Source: Tupaia tana
Taxonomy: Eukaryota > Chordata > Mammalia > Scandentia > Tupaiidae
Reading direction: 5' to 3'
NCBI GenBank assembly: GCA_026018925.1
Contig: JAKSZU010000018.1
Coordinates: 26,908,452-26,972,451 of the forward strand
DNA: 64,000 nucleotides
Made by a program: the position numbers and the translations under genes. The notes under the pieces were generated by a model. That model worked only from the letters and a program-made list of their open reading frames with translations, had not been told where the DNA came from and made no database searches. Positions 32,302-44,205 of this stretch are shown here, one piece after another. Position 1 is the first letter of the stretch. Every line of letters starts with the position of its first letter.

Positions 32302-32745
32302 GCTGGCCAGGTGGCATGGTGGTTAAGGTGGCTGACTGCACATAGTCAACATGGTCGCAGATCATTGCTTAAAACCATGCTGGGGGGATGGTAGGTGGCA
32401 TGGTGGTTAAAGGCACTGGACTCCCACATGGCTGACCACGTTTCAAGTCCTAGACCTTGTGACTTCCTTTCTCACTTTCCCTCTTTCTCTTTCTCTCTTT
32501 CTCACTCAGTTTCTCTCTGGTCAAATTTAAATGAATAAATGAATAAAGTTAAAATAATTATTTTAAAAAAAAAAAGAAAGAAATGCACCAGACATTGTAT
32601 TTGTGCTCAAAATCCCAAGAGGAGAATGAAGAAGAAAGGATTGTGGTATGATCATCTTCCCTGGGAGGTGCTTTCTCACTTTCCTTCTCTCATTCTGTTT
32701 CTCTAGTGAGTGAATGCATCTTATAGCAATTTAAAATAATTTTTT
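32302..32745 (+). repeat. older SINE interrupted by subfamily B
   Basis: Head 32302-32380 ('ggctggccaggtggcatggt', 'aaaaccatgctggg') and body 32580-32745 ('aaatgcaccagacattgtat', 'cccaagaggagaatgaagaa') are the two halves of one element. Confidence 0.85.
32386..32579 (+). repeat. tRNA-type SINE, short subfamily B (nested)
   Basis: 'gatggtaggtggcatggtgg', 'tttcaagtcc', CT run, 'ctctggtcaaatttaaatga', A-rich tail. Lies inside 32302-32745. Confidence 0.9.
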
Positions 32746-32808
32746 TAAACATTAAACAATAAATGTATCTAACATTGGCCTATAGGAAGAAGTCACCCAA
32801 TTAACATT

Positions 32809-33088
32809 CTTTTTTTTTTTTTTTTTCTTCCTGTAGAGGTTTTTTGCCTTTGGGTGCATGCATTCACCAGAGAGAAAGAAACAGAGACACTAAAAGGGAA
32901 AGTGTGAAATCAACTCCCCTTGAAGGAATGGCCACACTGCAATCCCTCTCCTCCATTCTCCTCCCAGGGTCTTGGGCACACACACACATGTACCCAGTAT
33001 GAGTTTTAAGCTATTAGGTCCACGACTCGAACCACAGTCAGCCATGTGGGAGTCTAGTGACATAACCGTTATGCCATCTGATGGTCCC
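32809..33088 (-). repeat. tRNA-type SINE, subfamily A-like
   Basis: Poly-T 32811-32826, inverted body, head complement ending 'gccatctgatggtcccc'. A diverged aatt(a/g)acatt target copy flanks it. Confidence 0.9.
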
Positions 33089-33229
33089 CACAATTGACAT
33101 TAACATGACCTACAACTCAGCAAATCTCTTGCTTCCCAACCTGTACATAACAATTTTCATAACTTATTCAGCATTACACAGAGGGGCTTTTTCTCAGTTC
33201 CTGGAGATCCTACCCTCTTTTCTCCTTTC

Positions 33230-33360
33230 TATCTTGGTACCCATGCTAATGTTTTTTGTTCTTTGCCTAAAAAGCTGTTCTTCTAGCTATTTGCATCAGT
33301 GGGCTTCTCTCATTTTAAAGGTTTCATTTAACATGCTTCTTCCCCAAAAGAGTTTTTTTT
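33230..33360 (+). repeat. L2-like fragment
   Basis: 'ctttgcctaaaaagctgttc' and 'tagctatttgcatcagtggg' resemble the L2 3' region. Diverged. Confidence 0.5.
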
Positions 33361-33407
33361 GTTTGTTTGTTTTTTGTTTGTTTGTTTTTATCAAAAGTAC
33401 ATTCCAG

Positions 33408-33897
33408 ATTGAGTTACAAAAAGAAAAGTTTCAGGAAAAAAAAATATATATCTATTCAATGACTGCAGTAGGATATGTAGCCCCAGCTAGGTGCTACTTT
33501 ATAGGATGCGTAAAGTTAGACTTGTGTTCATGGGAATGTGTGTATCACCTGTGTTTGCTATGAGGGTATTTGGATTGATTAGGGTCTTTGGTGATTCAAT
33601 AAAATGTGGGGGAAAACAGTATAGAAAGCAAACATAGATACCTGAGACAGTGTGGGAGGAGAGTGGGAGATGGCAGAGGGTAAGAGATAGGGAATCAAGG
33701 ATGGGGGGGGGGGAAAAGCAAAACATACAGAAAACAAGAAAGGGAAGATCATTTGCTGACAATAACATGTTTGTTGATGTGCTTGATTGAGACAATATAT
33801 AGTGTACTCTGGATGCATCTCATTTTGTATGCTGTAATGATGTACAGTGAATGAATGCAAATAAATAAATTGAAATAAAAAAAAAAAAAAAAAAAAC
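33408..33897 (+). mobile_element. 5'-truncated retroposed insertion, LINE 3' UTR-like
   Basis: About 490 bp ending in aataaataaattgaaataaa and an A run (33878-33896). Bounded by 14-bp target copies aaagtacattccag (33394-33407, 33898-33911). A purine and G-rich tract (33653-33715, including G10) precedes the 3' end, as in L1 3' UTRs. No coding remnant is recognised, so a retrocopy of an unknown transcript is the alternative. Confidence 0.65.
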
Positions 33898-33911
33898 AAA
33901 GTACATTCCAG

Positions 33912-34461
33912 GGACCAGCATGTGCCTTGGTGGTTAAGGTGCTTGGCTCCCACATGGCTGACCATGATTTGAGCCCTGGACCCAGTGGCTTAAAAATCAT
34001 GCTGGCTAGGGAACCAGCAGTTAGCATAATGGCTATGTCGCTGGACTCCCACATAGTTGATCGCGGTTCATGTCCTGGACCCCGTGGCTTAAAACTCACG
34101 CTGGGAGCGTGTGCATGCATGTCCAAGATCCTGAGAGGAGAATGGAGGAGAAGGGATTGCGCCGTGACCATCCCCCCTGGGGGGAGATTTCTCGCTTTCT
34201 GTCTCTATGTCTCTGTCTGTCTGGTGAGCGCACGCGCCCTATAGCGAAAACCTCTCAAAAAAAAAAAAAAATTATGCTGGCTACATGTGTGTGTATTCCC
34301 AGAACCCTGAGAGAAGAATAGAGGAAAAGGGATTGTGGCATGACCATCTCCCTGGGGGAGAGGGGGAGATGATGTCTTACTTTCTCTTTCTCTCTCTGTC
34401 TCTCTCTGGTGAGTGTACATGCTCTATGGCAAAAACCTTAAAAAACAAAACAACAACAAGA
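33912..34461 (+). repeat. older SINE interrupted by subfamily A
   Basis: Head 33912-34008 ('gggaccagcatgtgccttgg', 'gatttgagccc') and body 34271-34461 ('ttatgctggctacatgtgtg' to 'gctctatggcaaaaacc'). Outer flanks are aaagtacattccag and, at 34464, aaaggacattct. Confidence 0.9.
34009..34270 (+). repeat. tRNA-type SINE, long subfamily A (nested)
   Basis: 'gaaccagcagttagcataat', hairpin with G6, 'cgcgccctatagcgaaaacc', A tail. Target (c/t)atgctggcta of the host SINE on both sides. Confidence 0.94.
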
Positions 34462-34579
34462 ACAAAGGACATTCTTTACCATCTTTTTCCCATTCATAAT
34501 ATCAAAGTTATAATAAATAATTGTGTAACTCTTCATAGCAATTATTTACTTGGGAGTTGTTTGACTTACTGTTTTCCCC

Positions 34580-34700
34580 CTAATAAACTATTCTTCAAGA
34601 GGGCTGCACTATCATCTCCCTTATTCTTTATCGTATCCCCCATAGCAGCACAGCTCTTAACACAGAATAGGTACGTAATATTTGTTTAATGATTGGAAAG
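34580..34700 (+). repeat. L2-like 3' end
   Basis: 'cagctcttaacacagaatag' and 'gtaatatttgtttaatgatt' match the L2 terminal 'cacatagtaggtgctcaata...' block. Confidence 0.6.
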
Positions 34701-35357
34701 TGGTAGCTTCTCCCCCATCCAATGATGTGGGGAAAATCTTTAATGATGATAGACAGAGCAAGTTCTAGTTCCTGAATGGCTTTAGTGCACCTCAAACACT
34801 TGTGTTTCGAAGAATCTTACTCACGAAATGAGCATGGTGGGTCTCAGTCTAATGAGAAACACTGAGCCAGCCTAGGAGGAATAGACCACACAAATGTTCT
34901 AAATTGCTTTTCCTCCCTCCTCAGTTTCAGCTTAACCAGGGACTTGCAGAAAGGCAGATGGCACCGTTCTGCCACACTCTTGAGGTGCCTGTCTCAGTTC
35001 CATGCTGAGAACATCTGCTTCTTTCCACTCTTCACCACAGCAATCCCTCCCTAGTTGGGAGATGGGCTCCTGGGGCTCTGGCCTCCACTGGAGCAGGGAG
35101 GCACTTTCTGCTAATTCAGAGAGATGTCAAGAGTTGCTGGCAGACAATTGATTAGTTAGAACCCAGTGGTACCCACACCCTGGGGCAGAGTACCAACAGC
35201 AAGCTGTTGTTGGAACAGCATCATGCCTTTATTTCCATTTCTAAAATTAAACAAAGAAAAAAAAAGGCAAGAAGAAAAGCCTGGGTCTTTGTGTCAGGGT
35301 CCTAATTAAAGCTTATATCAGAGACTAACTGGAAGAGCAATATCTTTGAATTGATGT
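34701..35357. other. noncoding, moderate GC, no repeat recognised
   Basis: Less AT-rich than its surroundings. Contains 'aagcctgggtctttgtgtca' and 'cagacaattgattagttaga'. Possible conserved sequence but no exon structure seen. Confidence 0.4.
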
Positions 35358-35650
35358 GTTAGTCTATTATTCCACTGCTAAAAGAAATATGGTGAGTTTA
35401 TTAAGGAATAGAGGTTTATTTCGATCACTGTTAGAAGGGCCAAGGGCCAGCAGCAAAGATCTAGTGAAGCTACAACACGGCAAAGGGCAGGATCTTGAGC
35501 AGGGTAGCTGTTTGTAAGTTTCTCCTAGTTTCTGTCTTTAGCCATATGGCCTCTGTCTGCCTCATTTTCTCTCCTTATACACATGAGGGTATAAGCCAAC
35601 CAAGGGTGCCCCATGCTAATGACTTAGTCACACCCAGATGTCCCACCCTG
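35358..35650 (+). repeat. old interspersed repeat of the TTAGTC...TTTATT type
   Basis: 'gtgttagtctattattccac' then 'aggaatagaggtttatttcg' follow a common mammalian repeat whose human copies read ttagtctgtt...agaggtttaatt. Family name not assigned. Confidence 0.4.
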
Positions 35651-35739
35651 GTACACCATGAAGAGATTACATTTTTACTTACACCTTTACAATACAATCT
35701 AGTCCCAGTACATGGACTCCTAGGAGATAAACCATTAGC

Positions 35740-35895
35740 TAAGCCACAACAGTTGGGAAGACCAGGCTTTGAATCCAGACTTTCCCATTTATTGACACAG
35801 TTACTCAGCATTCTCTCTAATGCCTCATCTCAGAGACTCTTTCTTGGCTTATGAAATAGGAATCAGTACTAGCTGCTATGAAGATTTGATTTTCT
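35740..35895 (+). repeat. MIR, diverged
   Basis: 'ggctttgaatccagactttc' followed by 'aatgcctcatctcagagact' and 'gaaataggaatcagtactag' fit the MIR order. Confidence 0.45.
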
Positions 35896-36185
35896 CTATT
35901 AATTTATTTTATTCCAGAAATATGTACTGTCTTTTTGCATACTGCTTATCTTAAAATGTCCTTAGACAACAACCTGCACCAGAATCACTCATCAATAAGG
36001 TTATCTGAATCCACAGTAGAGATTATTCTATAGTAATTGACTAAATTAAAACTCAGATTATATAGGTTAGCCAAAGGTAAAAGGTATTTTTTTCTTAATC
36101 TGAGAGTTATGTTGCTTAAAATCTCATGTACAGTAATTTATGATCAAGAAGTTTAGGACTTTATGTATGAAAAAGTAGTTTGTCA

Positions 36186-36223
36186 GGATCAACAGCTGAC
36201 ATAGAGGTTAAGGCACCGAATTC
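36186..36223 (+). repeat. SINE head fragment
   Basis: 'ggatcaacagctgacataga' and 'ggttaaggcaccga' look like the head of a plus-strand SINE cut off by the next insertion. The remainder is not visible beyond 36500. Confidence 0.55.
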
Positions 36224-36225
36224 CT

Positions 36226-36500
36226 TGTTTTTTTTTTTTTTTTTTTTTGGAGAGGTTTTAGCTATGGGCGTGTGCACTTGCCAGAAAGACAAAAAGAGAA
36301 AGAGAGACAGAAAGCGAGAAATCACCCCCAGGGGGGATGGCCTCACTGCAATCCCTTCTCTTCCATTCTCCTCTCAGGATATTGGGCACATGCACGCATA
36401 TGCACTCAGCGTTAGTTTAAGCCACCAGGTCTGGGACTCAAACCACGGTCAACTACATAGGAGTCCAGCAACATAGCCGTTATGCCAACTGCTTGTCCCC
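36226..36500 (-). repeat. tRNA-type SINE, long subfamily A
   Basis: Poly-T 36229-36248, inverted body with hairpin, head complement ending 'ccaactgcttgtcccc'. Confidence 0.93.
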
Positions 36501-36689
36501 AACAGGGTCTTGACACTGCCATTCACTTTTAGCTTCACCCATCCCTGAATGATGGGCAAGCATATGTATTCAGGAGGTCTCCAGACAAGCCCAGAAACAT
36601 CCCATGTAGGTCAGCTTCACAGTGTCACTAAAATCTTTGTTTTTGTTGTCAATTTCAGGCAAACCTACCTTACTATAATGAGCAAAAAT

Positions 36690-36858
36690 ACATCCCTGGG
36701 AGGGATGGTCATGCCACAATCTCATCTCCATTCTCCTCTGGGATTTTGGGCATGCATGCACATGTGCCTAGTGTGATTTCAAGCTCCCAGGTCTAAGATT
36801 CAAACCACAGTCATCCATGTGCGAGTCCAGCACATTTATCATTATGCCACTTGTTCCC
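36690..36858 (-). repeat. tRNA-type SINE, 3'-truncated
   Basis: Starts at the hairpin remnant 'tccctgggagggatggtcat' without T run or CT complement. Ends 'atgccacttgttccc'. Confidence 0.85.
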
Positions 36859-36960
36859 GTTGGCGTGTTTTTCAAGCTGTCAGGAACAGGACTCAAACCG
36901 GAGTAGGAGTCGGTCATACGGGATCCAGTGCCTTAACCACTACACCACCTGCTTGCCAGC
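36859..36960 (-). repeat. tRNA-type SINE head (second copy abutting)
   Basis: 'aaacaggactcaaaccggag' type sequence, 'cagtgccttaaccactacac', ending 'cacctgcttgccagc'. Directly adjoins the previous SINE, so one likely interrupts or follows the other. Confidence 0.82.
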
Positions 36961-37204
36961 TTTATCTAATTCTAATCACCCACCCACCCACAAGCCTTAC
37001 CTCTTAATAACAGAGTTGGATTAAGTTCTTACAACATACAACTTTCCCACATGCTATTGAGCTAGTGAGTCTAGCATGAGTAAAACAAATGTCAGGTATC
37101 ACACACAGGGCTTTCATAACTTCCCCAAAATAGGTGGGATTTAAGGCCCTAGAGTATTAAAAGGTCTGAGATGTTGTAAAAAGAAATAGAGATTTTGAAA
37201 GTAA

Positions 37205-37340
37205 ACAGTGTTTTAAATGTTGAGAGGTTATGACACTTGTCAAAGTCTCAGTCTTCTCATCTCTCCTATGGGGATAGTCTTTTCACTTCATATGGATGTT
37301 ACAAGAATTAAATTTGGTGACTTATTTAAGGCCTATATAT
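37205..37340 (+). repeat. MIR
   Basis: 'gtcaaagtctcagtcttctc', 'cctatggggatagtcttttc', 'gttacaagaattaaattt' in MIR order. Confidence 0.65.
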
Positions 37341-37467
37341 TATAAAGATTCAATACTCATCATTTTTTTTTCCCACAACTGGTATATGCCAGTTTGGTTA
37401 AAGCCCATTTTCTGTTTACACAGAAGGGTTTCTATTATCAGAATTTAATTTTTAAATACACATTTTT

Positions 37468-37717
37468 TTAAAGAGAGAGATATTTTTGGATAGGGTGTGT
37501 TTGCTTGCCGGAGAGACAGAGAGAAAGTAAGAAATCACTATCCCCCTCCCCCAGGTTGGGTGGCCACATCGAAATCCCTCCTACTCCATTCTCTCAGGAT
37601 TTGGGGTATACGGGGACTCACATCTAGTGTTAAGTTTTAAGCCGCTGGGTCTGAAACTTGAATGGCAATAGGCCATGTGGGAGTCAGCATCGTAACCACT
37701 ACACCATCTGCTAGCCC
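37468..37717 (-). repeat. tRNA-type SINE, diverged
   Basis: 'gtgtgtttgcttgccggaga', 'ctcaggatttggggtatacg', 'aagttttaagccgctgggtc', ending 'ccatctgctagccc'. Confidence 0.88.
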
Positions 37718-40376
37718 TGATATACTTAAAATTTCTATGGCTTCCTCCCAGACTCAATTGCAGAAGAGGTGACACAAGCACTCAAAATACCTGTCCCTTC
37801 AGATAATAAGATGGATACTGAGAATCAACTTGCTTAATTTTTATATCCATCCATTTTCACACAAGCAGTGGTGGAAACGTTAAAATCTCTATGTCCCAGA
37901 TTCCCAGACAGATGGGCCACTTTCTGTTGGCTTAGATTTTGCCAATCTAATAATGAATTCAATATGGATTTGAGTGAAGTCAAGTAGGAAGAAAGAACAT
38001 GAGATAGTTGTTCTTTTTGGTTACATATTATAGTTCAGGAGCTGGTGTGTTGCTGGAGCCAGTAGCTATGTCAGCAATTCAGCAGATAACTTCCTGATTC
38101 TGCAGCTTCCTGACTTTATCAGGGACAGCAGCTTGTTTTCTAGGCTCATCCTACAGTGTTGCTTTGGGAGTCATTACTGGAAACTCAGCTTGGGATCTTC
38201 AGGCTTCCCAACAATTCTTAAACCATGTTTCTTTTTCTTTCTTTCTTTTTTTTTTTAATGTCATAAGTCCCTTTCTGGTTAATAGACTATATTCTGCTTA
38301 TTGTTTTGTAGTAGACACAGGAAATAATAAGACTACGATAATGCAGGTTGTCATTGCTGTGCATATGTTCAGGGAAGGTAGAGGAAAGAAATATTTTCTG
38401 GGAAGAGTCACAATATAATTTGACAGGTGAGTCTTGTATAAGATATGGAAGTGACTTTGCTGTGCTAATTTTCTCATCTCAACTCCTTAGCTTAATCACA
38501 TAAGCAATGACCTTTTTATCAAACAAAATAATATTTACCTGTTCCAGGTATTAGGATGTAGCTATCTTTGGGGAGAGGGTATTTTCAGCCTATCATAAAG
38601 GGGATTGAATTTAAAGAGATCATTATTTTTCAGACTATTTTCTTCAGAGGCCTTCCAAGAGTTGTTTTGGAGGCCTTTGAAACAAGTGTGACTCTGACCT
38701 CAATTACCATTGCCTCGCAGTCCTGTTCAACCTCATCCCCCTTTCATTTAATAATTTGTTTGTAAAAAGTTTATCTGGGTATAAAAACCTTTGGAGATTC
38801 AGGGAATTCATTTAAATGACTTTAACTCATGACTATCACATAAAGACTAAAACAGTTTTCTGATTTCCAATCCTACAAGTACTTTCCACCAAATCGAAGG
38901 GTGATACAGAATATACACAAGGATGTATGAAATTAAACATATTGAGCAACTTTTACAGAAAATAAAGTCTCTCTCTGGGGAAGAAACTGGCTGATTTGAA
39001 ATGGTTACAAAACAAAGAACCTCTCACAGTTAAAAATCGTAACAAGGGCACAGAACATCAAAATTCAGTTCAAATTCCATATTGTAATCTTCACTGTGAG
39101 CAATAACTTCTATCACCAGTTAATGGCCTTTTTTTTTAACTTTGCCATTTTTTTTCCTATTCACAATATTATTATTTATATTTATTCTTTGAGCTTTTTA
39201 AACATTATTTGCTTCCAGGGCAGATCTTTATCAAGGGGAGTAATGATAATAACAATTCTTGTGGCCATCACGTTTGAAAAACAAAGGATTTGTGATTTTG
39301 ATAGCCGTATTTGCTACCTGTGCCTCAGGTTACTCTGACATGTGGAGGAAGAAAGCAGTGCGTAACAAGAGGTGACCGGAGATGACACTATTGTAGCACT
39401 TTTCCTTCTAATTGTTGTGATGGGAAATGAAAGGGAAAGAAGGGCAACAATAGGAAGGTAGGGGACACTGTTCTGGAGGAGAATGTCCATGTTTCACAAT
39501 GTTTCACAGTAACATCCCTTCAGCTGACATGAGTGCTTTGCAGAGTTTCTGCCGTATGAGTTTCTGGAAGGTTTTGACAGTATCAGTGGCCAAAGAAAAA
39601 TTGCTTTTCTGCAGGAGCCCTTCTAAAAGGAGTGCTTCAAAAGGAACCTGTTTACCAGTTCTCTACTAACTAGTCCTTGAGTATGAGATAGCTCTAAATG
39701 CTGATGGGGCAGAAAATTCCAGCCTGAGATAGAAACATCCGTCAGACTCCATGGAGAGGACTGACAGCAGATGTTCATTAAGAGAAGCTCTACTTACACT
39801 TCATTGAATAAATCGCAGGGACGCTCCAGACAGCAAGGGAGAAGATGTGGCTAATACTCTCAGATCTATCAGTGATTTATATAGTTCTGGTCTCTTGATT
39901 ATAATCATAAATGTTAATATTAAGTTATATCGATGTGTATTAGTCATACTAAAATTTCAGGAGGATGTTTTTACTGTTTCTTTAAAATAATTTTGTAACA
40001 CAAATATCCTTATTCTCTTTTACAGAAAGAGAGAAACAGAGAAGGTACAGGAAGTAATGATGAAAAAGAAAAGGATAAAAGCAACTCAATTCTGTCTCTT
40101 TCCTAAAGCTAAAAAAATAACAAAATATCTTTTAAGTCTCATAAAGAATTATTGTAAGTTTCCAATCTATTGTCTCGTCATTGTTACTACTTTGTCTTAT
40201 TTATCATTTTTATACTTTGATTTTTTACATACCTACCTTTTTTTCAGTCTCCCTTCCTAAAAGCTATTAGCATTACACAAGTTCTTTGTATCCTCTCAGA
40301 AGTATTCTAAGCATGTACATGTATATACATATATAAACCTGTTTTTACACAAATGAGCACGTTTTGCCCATATTTC
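37718..40376. other. 2.6-kb SINE-free noncoding stretch
   Basis: No interspersed repeat recognised. Short frames (for example 38164-38418, 39096-39338) lack motifs. 39340-39860 is the least AT-rich part and could be conserved noncoding sequence. Confidence 0.4.
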
Positions 40377-40695
40377 TTCTTCCTTCCTTTTCTTTCTTTT
40401 TATTTCTTCCCTTTTCTTCCTTTCTTTCTTTCTCTCTTTTTTATAATTTGCCAGAGGGGATGTGCATTTACCAGAGTGACGGAAAGAGAGACAGAGAGGA
40501 AAAGGGAAAAAGCACACCCTGCAGTATGGTCACGCTATAGTCTCTTCTTTTCCATTTCTCCCTCCTTTCAGGATTCTGAGTATACACACACACTCCCGGT
40601 GTGTTTTCCAAGCTAACGGGTCCAGAATTCGAACTGTGTGGTCAGCCACATGAGATCCAGTGGCCTTAACCACCAGGCTACAAGTTGGCTCATCC
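40377..40695 (-). repeat. tRNA-type SINE with pyrimidine-rich tail
   Basis: A (TTTC/TTCC)n tract 40377-40441, then 'tttgccagaggggatgtgca', 'aagctaacgggtccagaatt', 'gtggccttaaccaccaggct'. Confidence 0.85.
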
Positions 40696-40834
40696 CATTT
40701 CTTAAATGATTTTCCAAAAGACATACAGCTTAAGAGAATATGGAACTAAGACCTCCAATAGGAAAACCTAACATCAGAGTCTGTGTTTACTGCCACCATA
40801 TTAACACCTTATAAATAAAAACAAAGGGAAATCA

Positions 40835-40985
40835 TATCTTTCATGGGATCTTCACAATAATTGTGTCAAAAATAACTGTGGTTGCTTCCACCATCTTATA
40901 AATGAGGGATTTCAGGCTCACAGAGGGAGAAAATAAATCTCTTAAGGTCTGTAAGTGGCACACCTGGAATACAGATACTTTCCTG
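40835..40985 (-). repeat. MIR
   Basis: 'gggatcttcacaataattgt', 'ccaccatcttataaatgagg', 'gtctgtaagtggcacacctg' follow the inverted MIR. Confidence 0.72.
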
Positions 40986-41949
40986 TAAATAGTGAATAAA
41001 TACAACTGCATCATAAGACAGCCTATTCCTGACTACCAAAATTAAGCTCTTTTGTGTTTGCCTCCCTTAATCAAAATAAATAAATAAATAAAACCTCATT
41101 TTACAAAGACAAGGTGCTTTGACCATGAGATTTAAAAATAGAGAACAAATTGATATTCATAGATTTTCTAGTAAATCTTCATGTTCGTTGCTATAATATT
41201 TAGTGGCAAATTCTCTTCTTTTTCTCATCATATCTTTTATTGATGCTAAAGAGACAAGATGGGAATGACAAACCACCCCAAACATCTCTCAAAACAGCAT
41301 ATATCTTGAAGGTTATAGACTAAGCTATATAAGAAATCAATCTTTCTTTTTTTTTTTTAGCACAGCTCTGTGAATTTATCTTTCCTTGCAAAGATATTAA
41401 TTGGGCCAAAGGGGCTCTGAGGAAATGGTTTAGTGGGGTTTAAATTCTACCAACAAATATTTATTGAGTGCCTACTTTGTAACATATTTCCTTGTGAACA
41501 TCTTGCAAAATTCTTCCTGGGCTGCAGCATTATTTGTATATGTTACAGAAAGAAATGGTGATAATAGATCAAACTGTGAAATTTACATTCCGTGTTCTGT
41601 ATATACACAGTCTTCTCCACTGAAGTCAGCGTTAACGACTTCAGGACTGTGTCCTTGTAGGTTGGAAGGAAGGAACAGAAGTAAGTAGCCCGTGTGGAAG
41701 GAATATAGGAAAAATGGGAAGAATAAAGTAATCTCAAAATGAGGATGTACTTTTGATCAAGAGATGTTGAAAACGACTAGAAAAGTTTTGGATTTGACCC
41801 CTGCTTTTCCTCATGAAATAAGTCATAAGCCTGATTTAAAAAAAAAGAAAGAAAGAAAGAAAAAGAAAAAAAGAAGGTGTAGAAGAAACTCACTGTGTGC
41901 CATCTACCATCTCATTCCTTCATACAGAGGGTCACATTTTTATTCCTTT
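40986..41949. other. noncoding with an L2-like scrap
   Basis: (AAAT)n at 41076-41092. 'caaatatttattgagtgcct' at 41454-41473 is the inverted L2 3' motif. (GAAA)n-like tract 41840-41877. No exon. Confidence 0.45.
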
Positions 41950-42128
41950 TAAATAATTTTATTTAATTTTAATTAGTAGTAGTATTATTGCTATTATTTT
42001 AAATTTGACCAGAGAGAAACAGAGAGACAGAGGGAAAATAAGAAAGCAAGCCACTAAGTCTGGGACTCAAATCCCGGTCGGCCATGTGGGAATCCAGCAC
42101 CTTAACCACACCACCACCTGCTGGACCC
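41950..42128 (-). repeat. tRNA-type SINE, short subfamily B
   Basis: AT-rich inverted tail, 'aatttgaccagagagaaaca', 'aagtctgggactcaaatccc', ending 'ccacctgctggaccc'. Target agggtc(c)acat at about 41927 and 42129. Confidence 0.92.
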
Positions 42129-42329
42129 AGGGTCCACATATTTCTATTTTAATGTCATACTAGTTGAGTAAAGCTTCAGGCCTGGAGCATATGAGCCAGG
42201 TTCAGTATATCACAGACCCAAATACAGGTGAAAACAGAAATTGGTGCAGTGATGAATATACATAAAACGTGAACCAATAAAATAAGAGCAAAACTCATGG
42301 TTTTAGAGGACTAATTAAAAGAGGATTGC

Positions 42330-42530
42330 TAGGACCCAGCAGGGGGTATCATGACAAAGGCACTGGACTTCCACAGGGCTGACTGAGGTTCAAGTCCCAG
42401 ACCTCGTGGCTTGCTTTCTCACTTCTCCATCTCTGTCTCTCTCTCTGTCTCTCTCTGGTGAGTGTATATGCCCTATAGCAAATTTTAAAACAATAATAAT
42501 AAAATTCAGTAATTCTTTTTTTTTTTAAAA
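42330..42530 (+). repeat. tRNA-type SINE, short subfamily B
   Basis: 'taggacccagcagggggtat', B box 'ggttcaagtcc', CT run, then 'atgccctatagcaaatttta' (the A-type end). Target near aaaagaggat on both sides. Confidence 0.9.
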
Positions 42531-42544
42531 AAAAAAAAGAGGAT

Positions 42545-43220
42545 CTCCTTCCCCAGAGGTGCTTCCACCTTGAACGATTAGGAAATAATGCTTCTGCAGG
42601 TGTCTTGCCACCCTTTGCAGTCTAAAAAAGAAAGCCAACACAAGGAAAAGAGGATAGGGAACCAAATATGGATTTAGATCTGTGCCCAATGCCCCCTATA
42701 AGGCACTGAATCCAGCCCTAACCCTGCACTTTTTAATCCCAGTGCATACTGGCCACTGGCCAGTATGTTTTGGTTTTCTTTTGTTTTGTTTAATCTAGTT
42801 TAATTGATTTTCTGACACTTGCAACCAGATGAATAATTCATAGAAAAGAATGATTAGGGAGCAAAGCAAACAAAATAAAGCAAACCCAGACCAGTCCCAG
42901 ACAAGTTCTGAAAAATGATAGGACTCACAGTTTCAGAATTGCCCTGTGAACGTAGAGTGAAGCTGGAGGTCACCAAGAGTAAGTTCCTCCAGGAATCACC
43001 CTGGGGATAAAAGACCCAGCCTAAGATACAACACAGTAAGGAATAGAAAGAAGCAGACCTTTAGACTCTACGCTAGGATTTTAGGCAAAGGCTTTTATGG
43101 GGCAGGCAGGTAACTGATTTCTCTGTACAGTAAGTTACAAGTGACAAGTACTTATAAGTTATTGACACCGTTTTTTAAATCCTTCTGGCATTATAAAATG
43201 TAATATAATATTGACTCTGC
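42545..43220. other. noncoding, nothing recognised
   Basis: Moderate GC, no repeat or exon recognised. Confidence 0.4.
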
Positions 43221-43226
43221 ATTATT

Positions 43227-43489
43227 ATTTTTTTTTTTTTTTTTGGAGAGTTTTTTCGCTATAGGGCACGTGCGCTCGCCAGAGAGAGACATAGAGACAG
43301 AAAGCGAGAAATCACCCCCCAGGGGGGATGGTCACGCCTCAATCCCTTCTCCTCCATTCTCCTCTTGGGATCTTGGGCACTCACGCACACGCGCCCGGCG
43401 TGAGTTTTAAGCCACCGGGTCCAAGATGCGAACCGCGGTCGACTACGTGGGAGTCCAGTGACATAGCCATTATGCTAACTGCTGGTTCC
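43227..43489 (-). repeat. tRNA-type SINE, long subfamily A
   Basis: Poly-T, inverted body with hairpin, head complement ending 'ctaactgctggttccc'. Target tgcattattttt-like on both sides (43218, 43490). Confidence 0.95.
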
Positions 43490-43554
43490 CTGCATTATTT
43501 TTATAAGAGGAAAATTATTTATTTTAGAGACAATATCTTTAAAGTTTTCTTTTT

Positions 43555-43765
43555 CTTTTTATGAGAGAAGAGAAAAGGGGAGTAAGAGGAAGAGAGATAG
43601 ATCAGTATTTGTGACGAGAGTTTTGCCATGTTGCAATCCTCTGATCCAACCACTAAATTAGCTAGTACACATCATCAGGCCCAGCTTGTTCAGGAACTAA
43701 ACCCAGGTCTCTCATGTGACCTCAGTCTCATGTTATGACACACTCCTGCTTTCTCTATCATGACT
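43555..43765 (-). repeat. possible very old SINE
   Basis: GA-rich run, 'ttgccatgttgcaatcctct', 'ggaactaaacccaggtctct' suggest an inverted, badly decayed member. Confidence 0.4.
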
Positions 43766-44205
43766 GGGCCCATGAGACATACATTAATATTGCCTTGAGA
43801 GTAAAAACTGAGATTATGTGGGAGTTTCATAAATACAGAGAATCAAGGTATGGTAAACTGCATGTATAAGGAAAAAAATAGGGGGTATGTGCGTTTTTGC
43901 TCCTGTAGAATTGAAAGGGAGTATAGTGGAAGTGAGAAAAATGAAGAATAAGAGAGATTCTTTGAGGTTGGGTCTATGTAGGAAAGTAGACAGAACTGTC
44001 TTATATAGAGAGTAACGTAAGTTCTCGGTGCTTAATGTTCAGTTCAAGCTTCTTCTTGGTTGTGCTTTGTTAAATTTTCTTTAGATTTTATGCCTAAACA
44101 TCACTCAGTTTGATTTGCTAATAAATGCTTTATAGAGATGCTATTCCTTGTTAAATTTACCAACATTTTATACATAACCCATTTCTCACTTAGAAGTCCA
44201 GAGCA

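Noticed and set aside
33081-33563. 160-codon plus frame, the longest in the window
   Set aside because: It crosses an L2-like fragment, a T/G-rich tract and the start of a retroposed insertion, so it is a mosaic of repeats.
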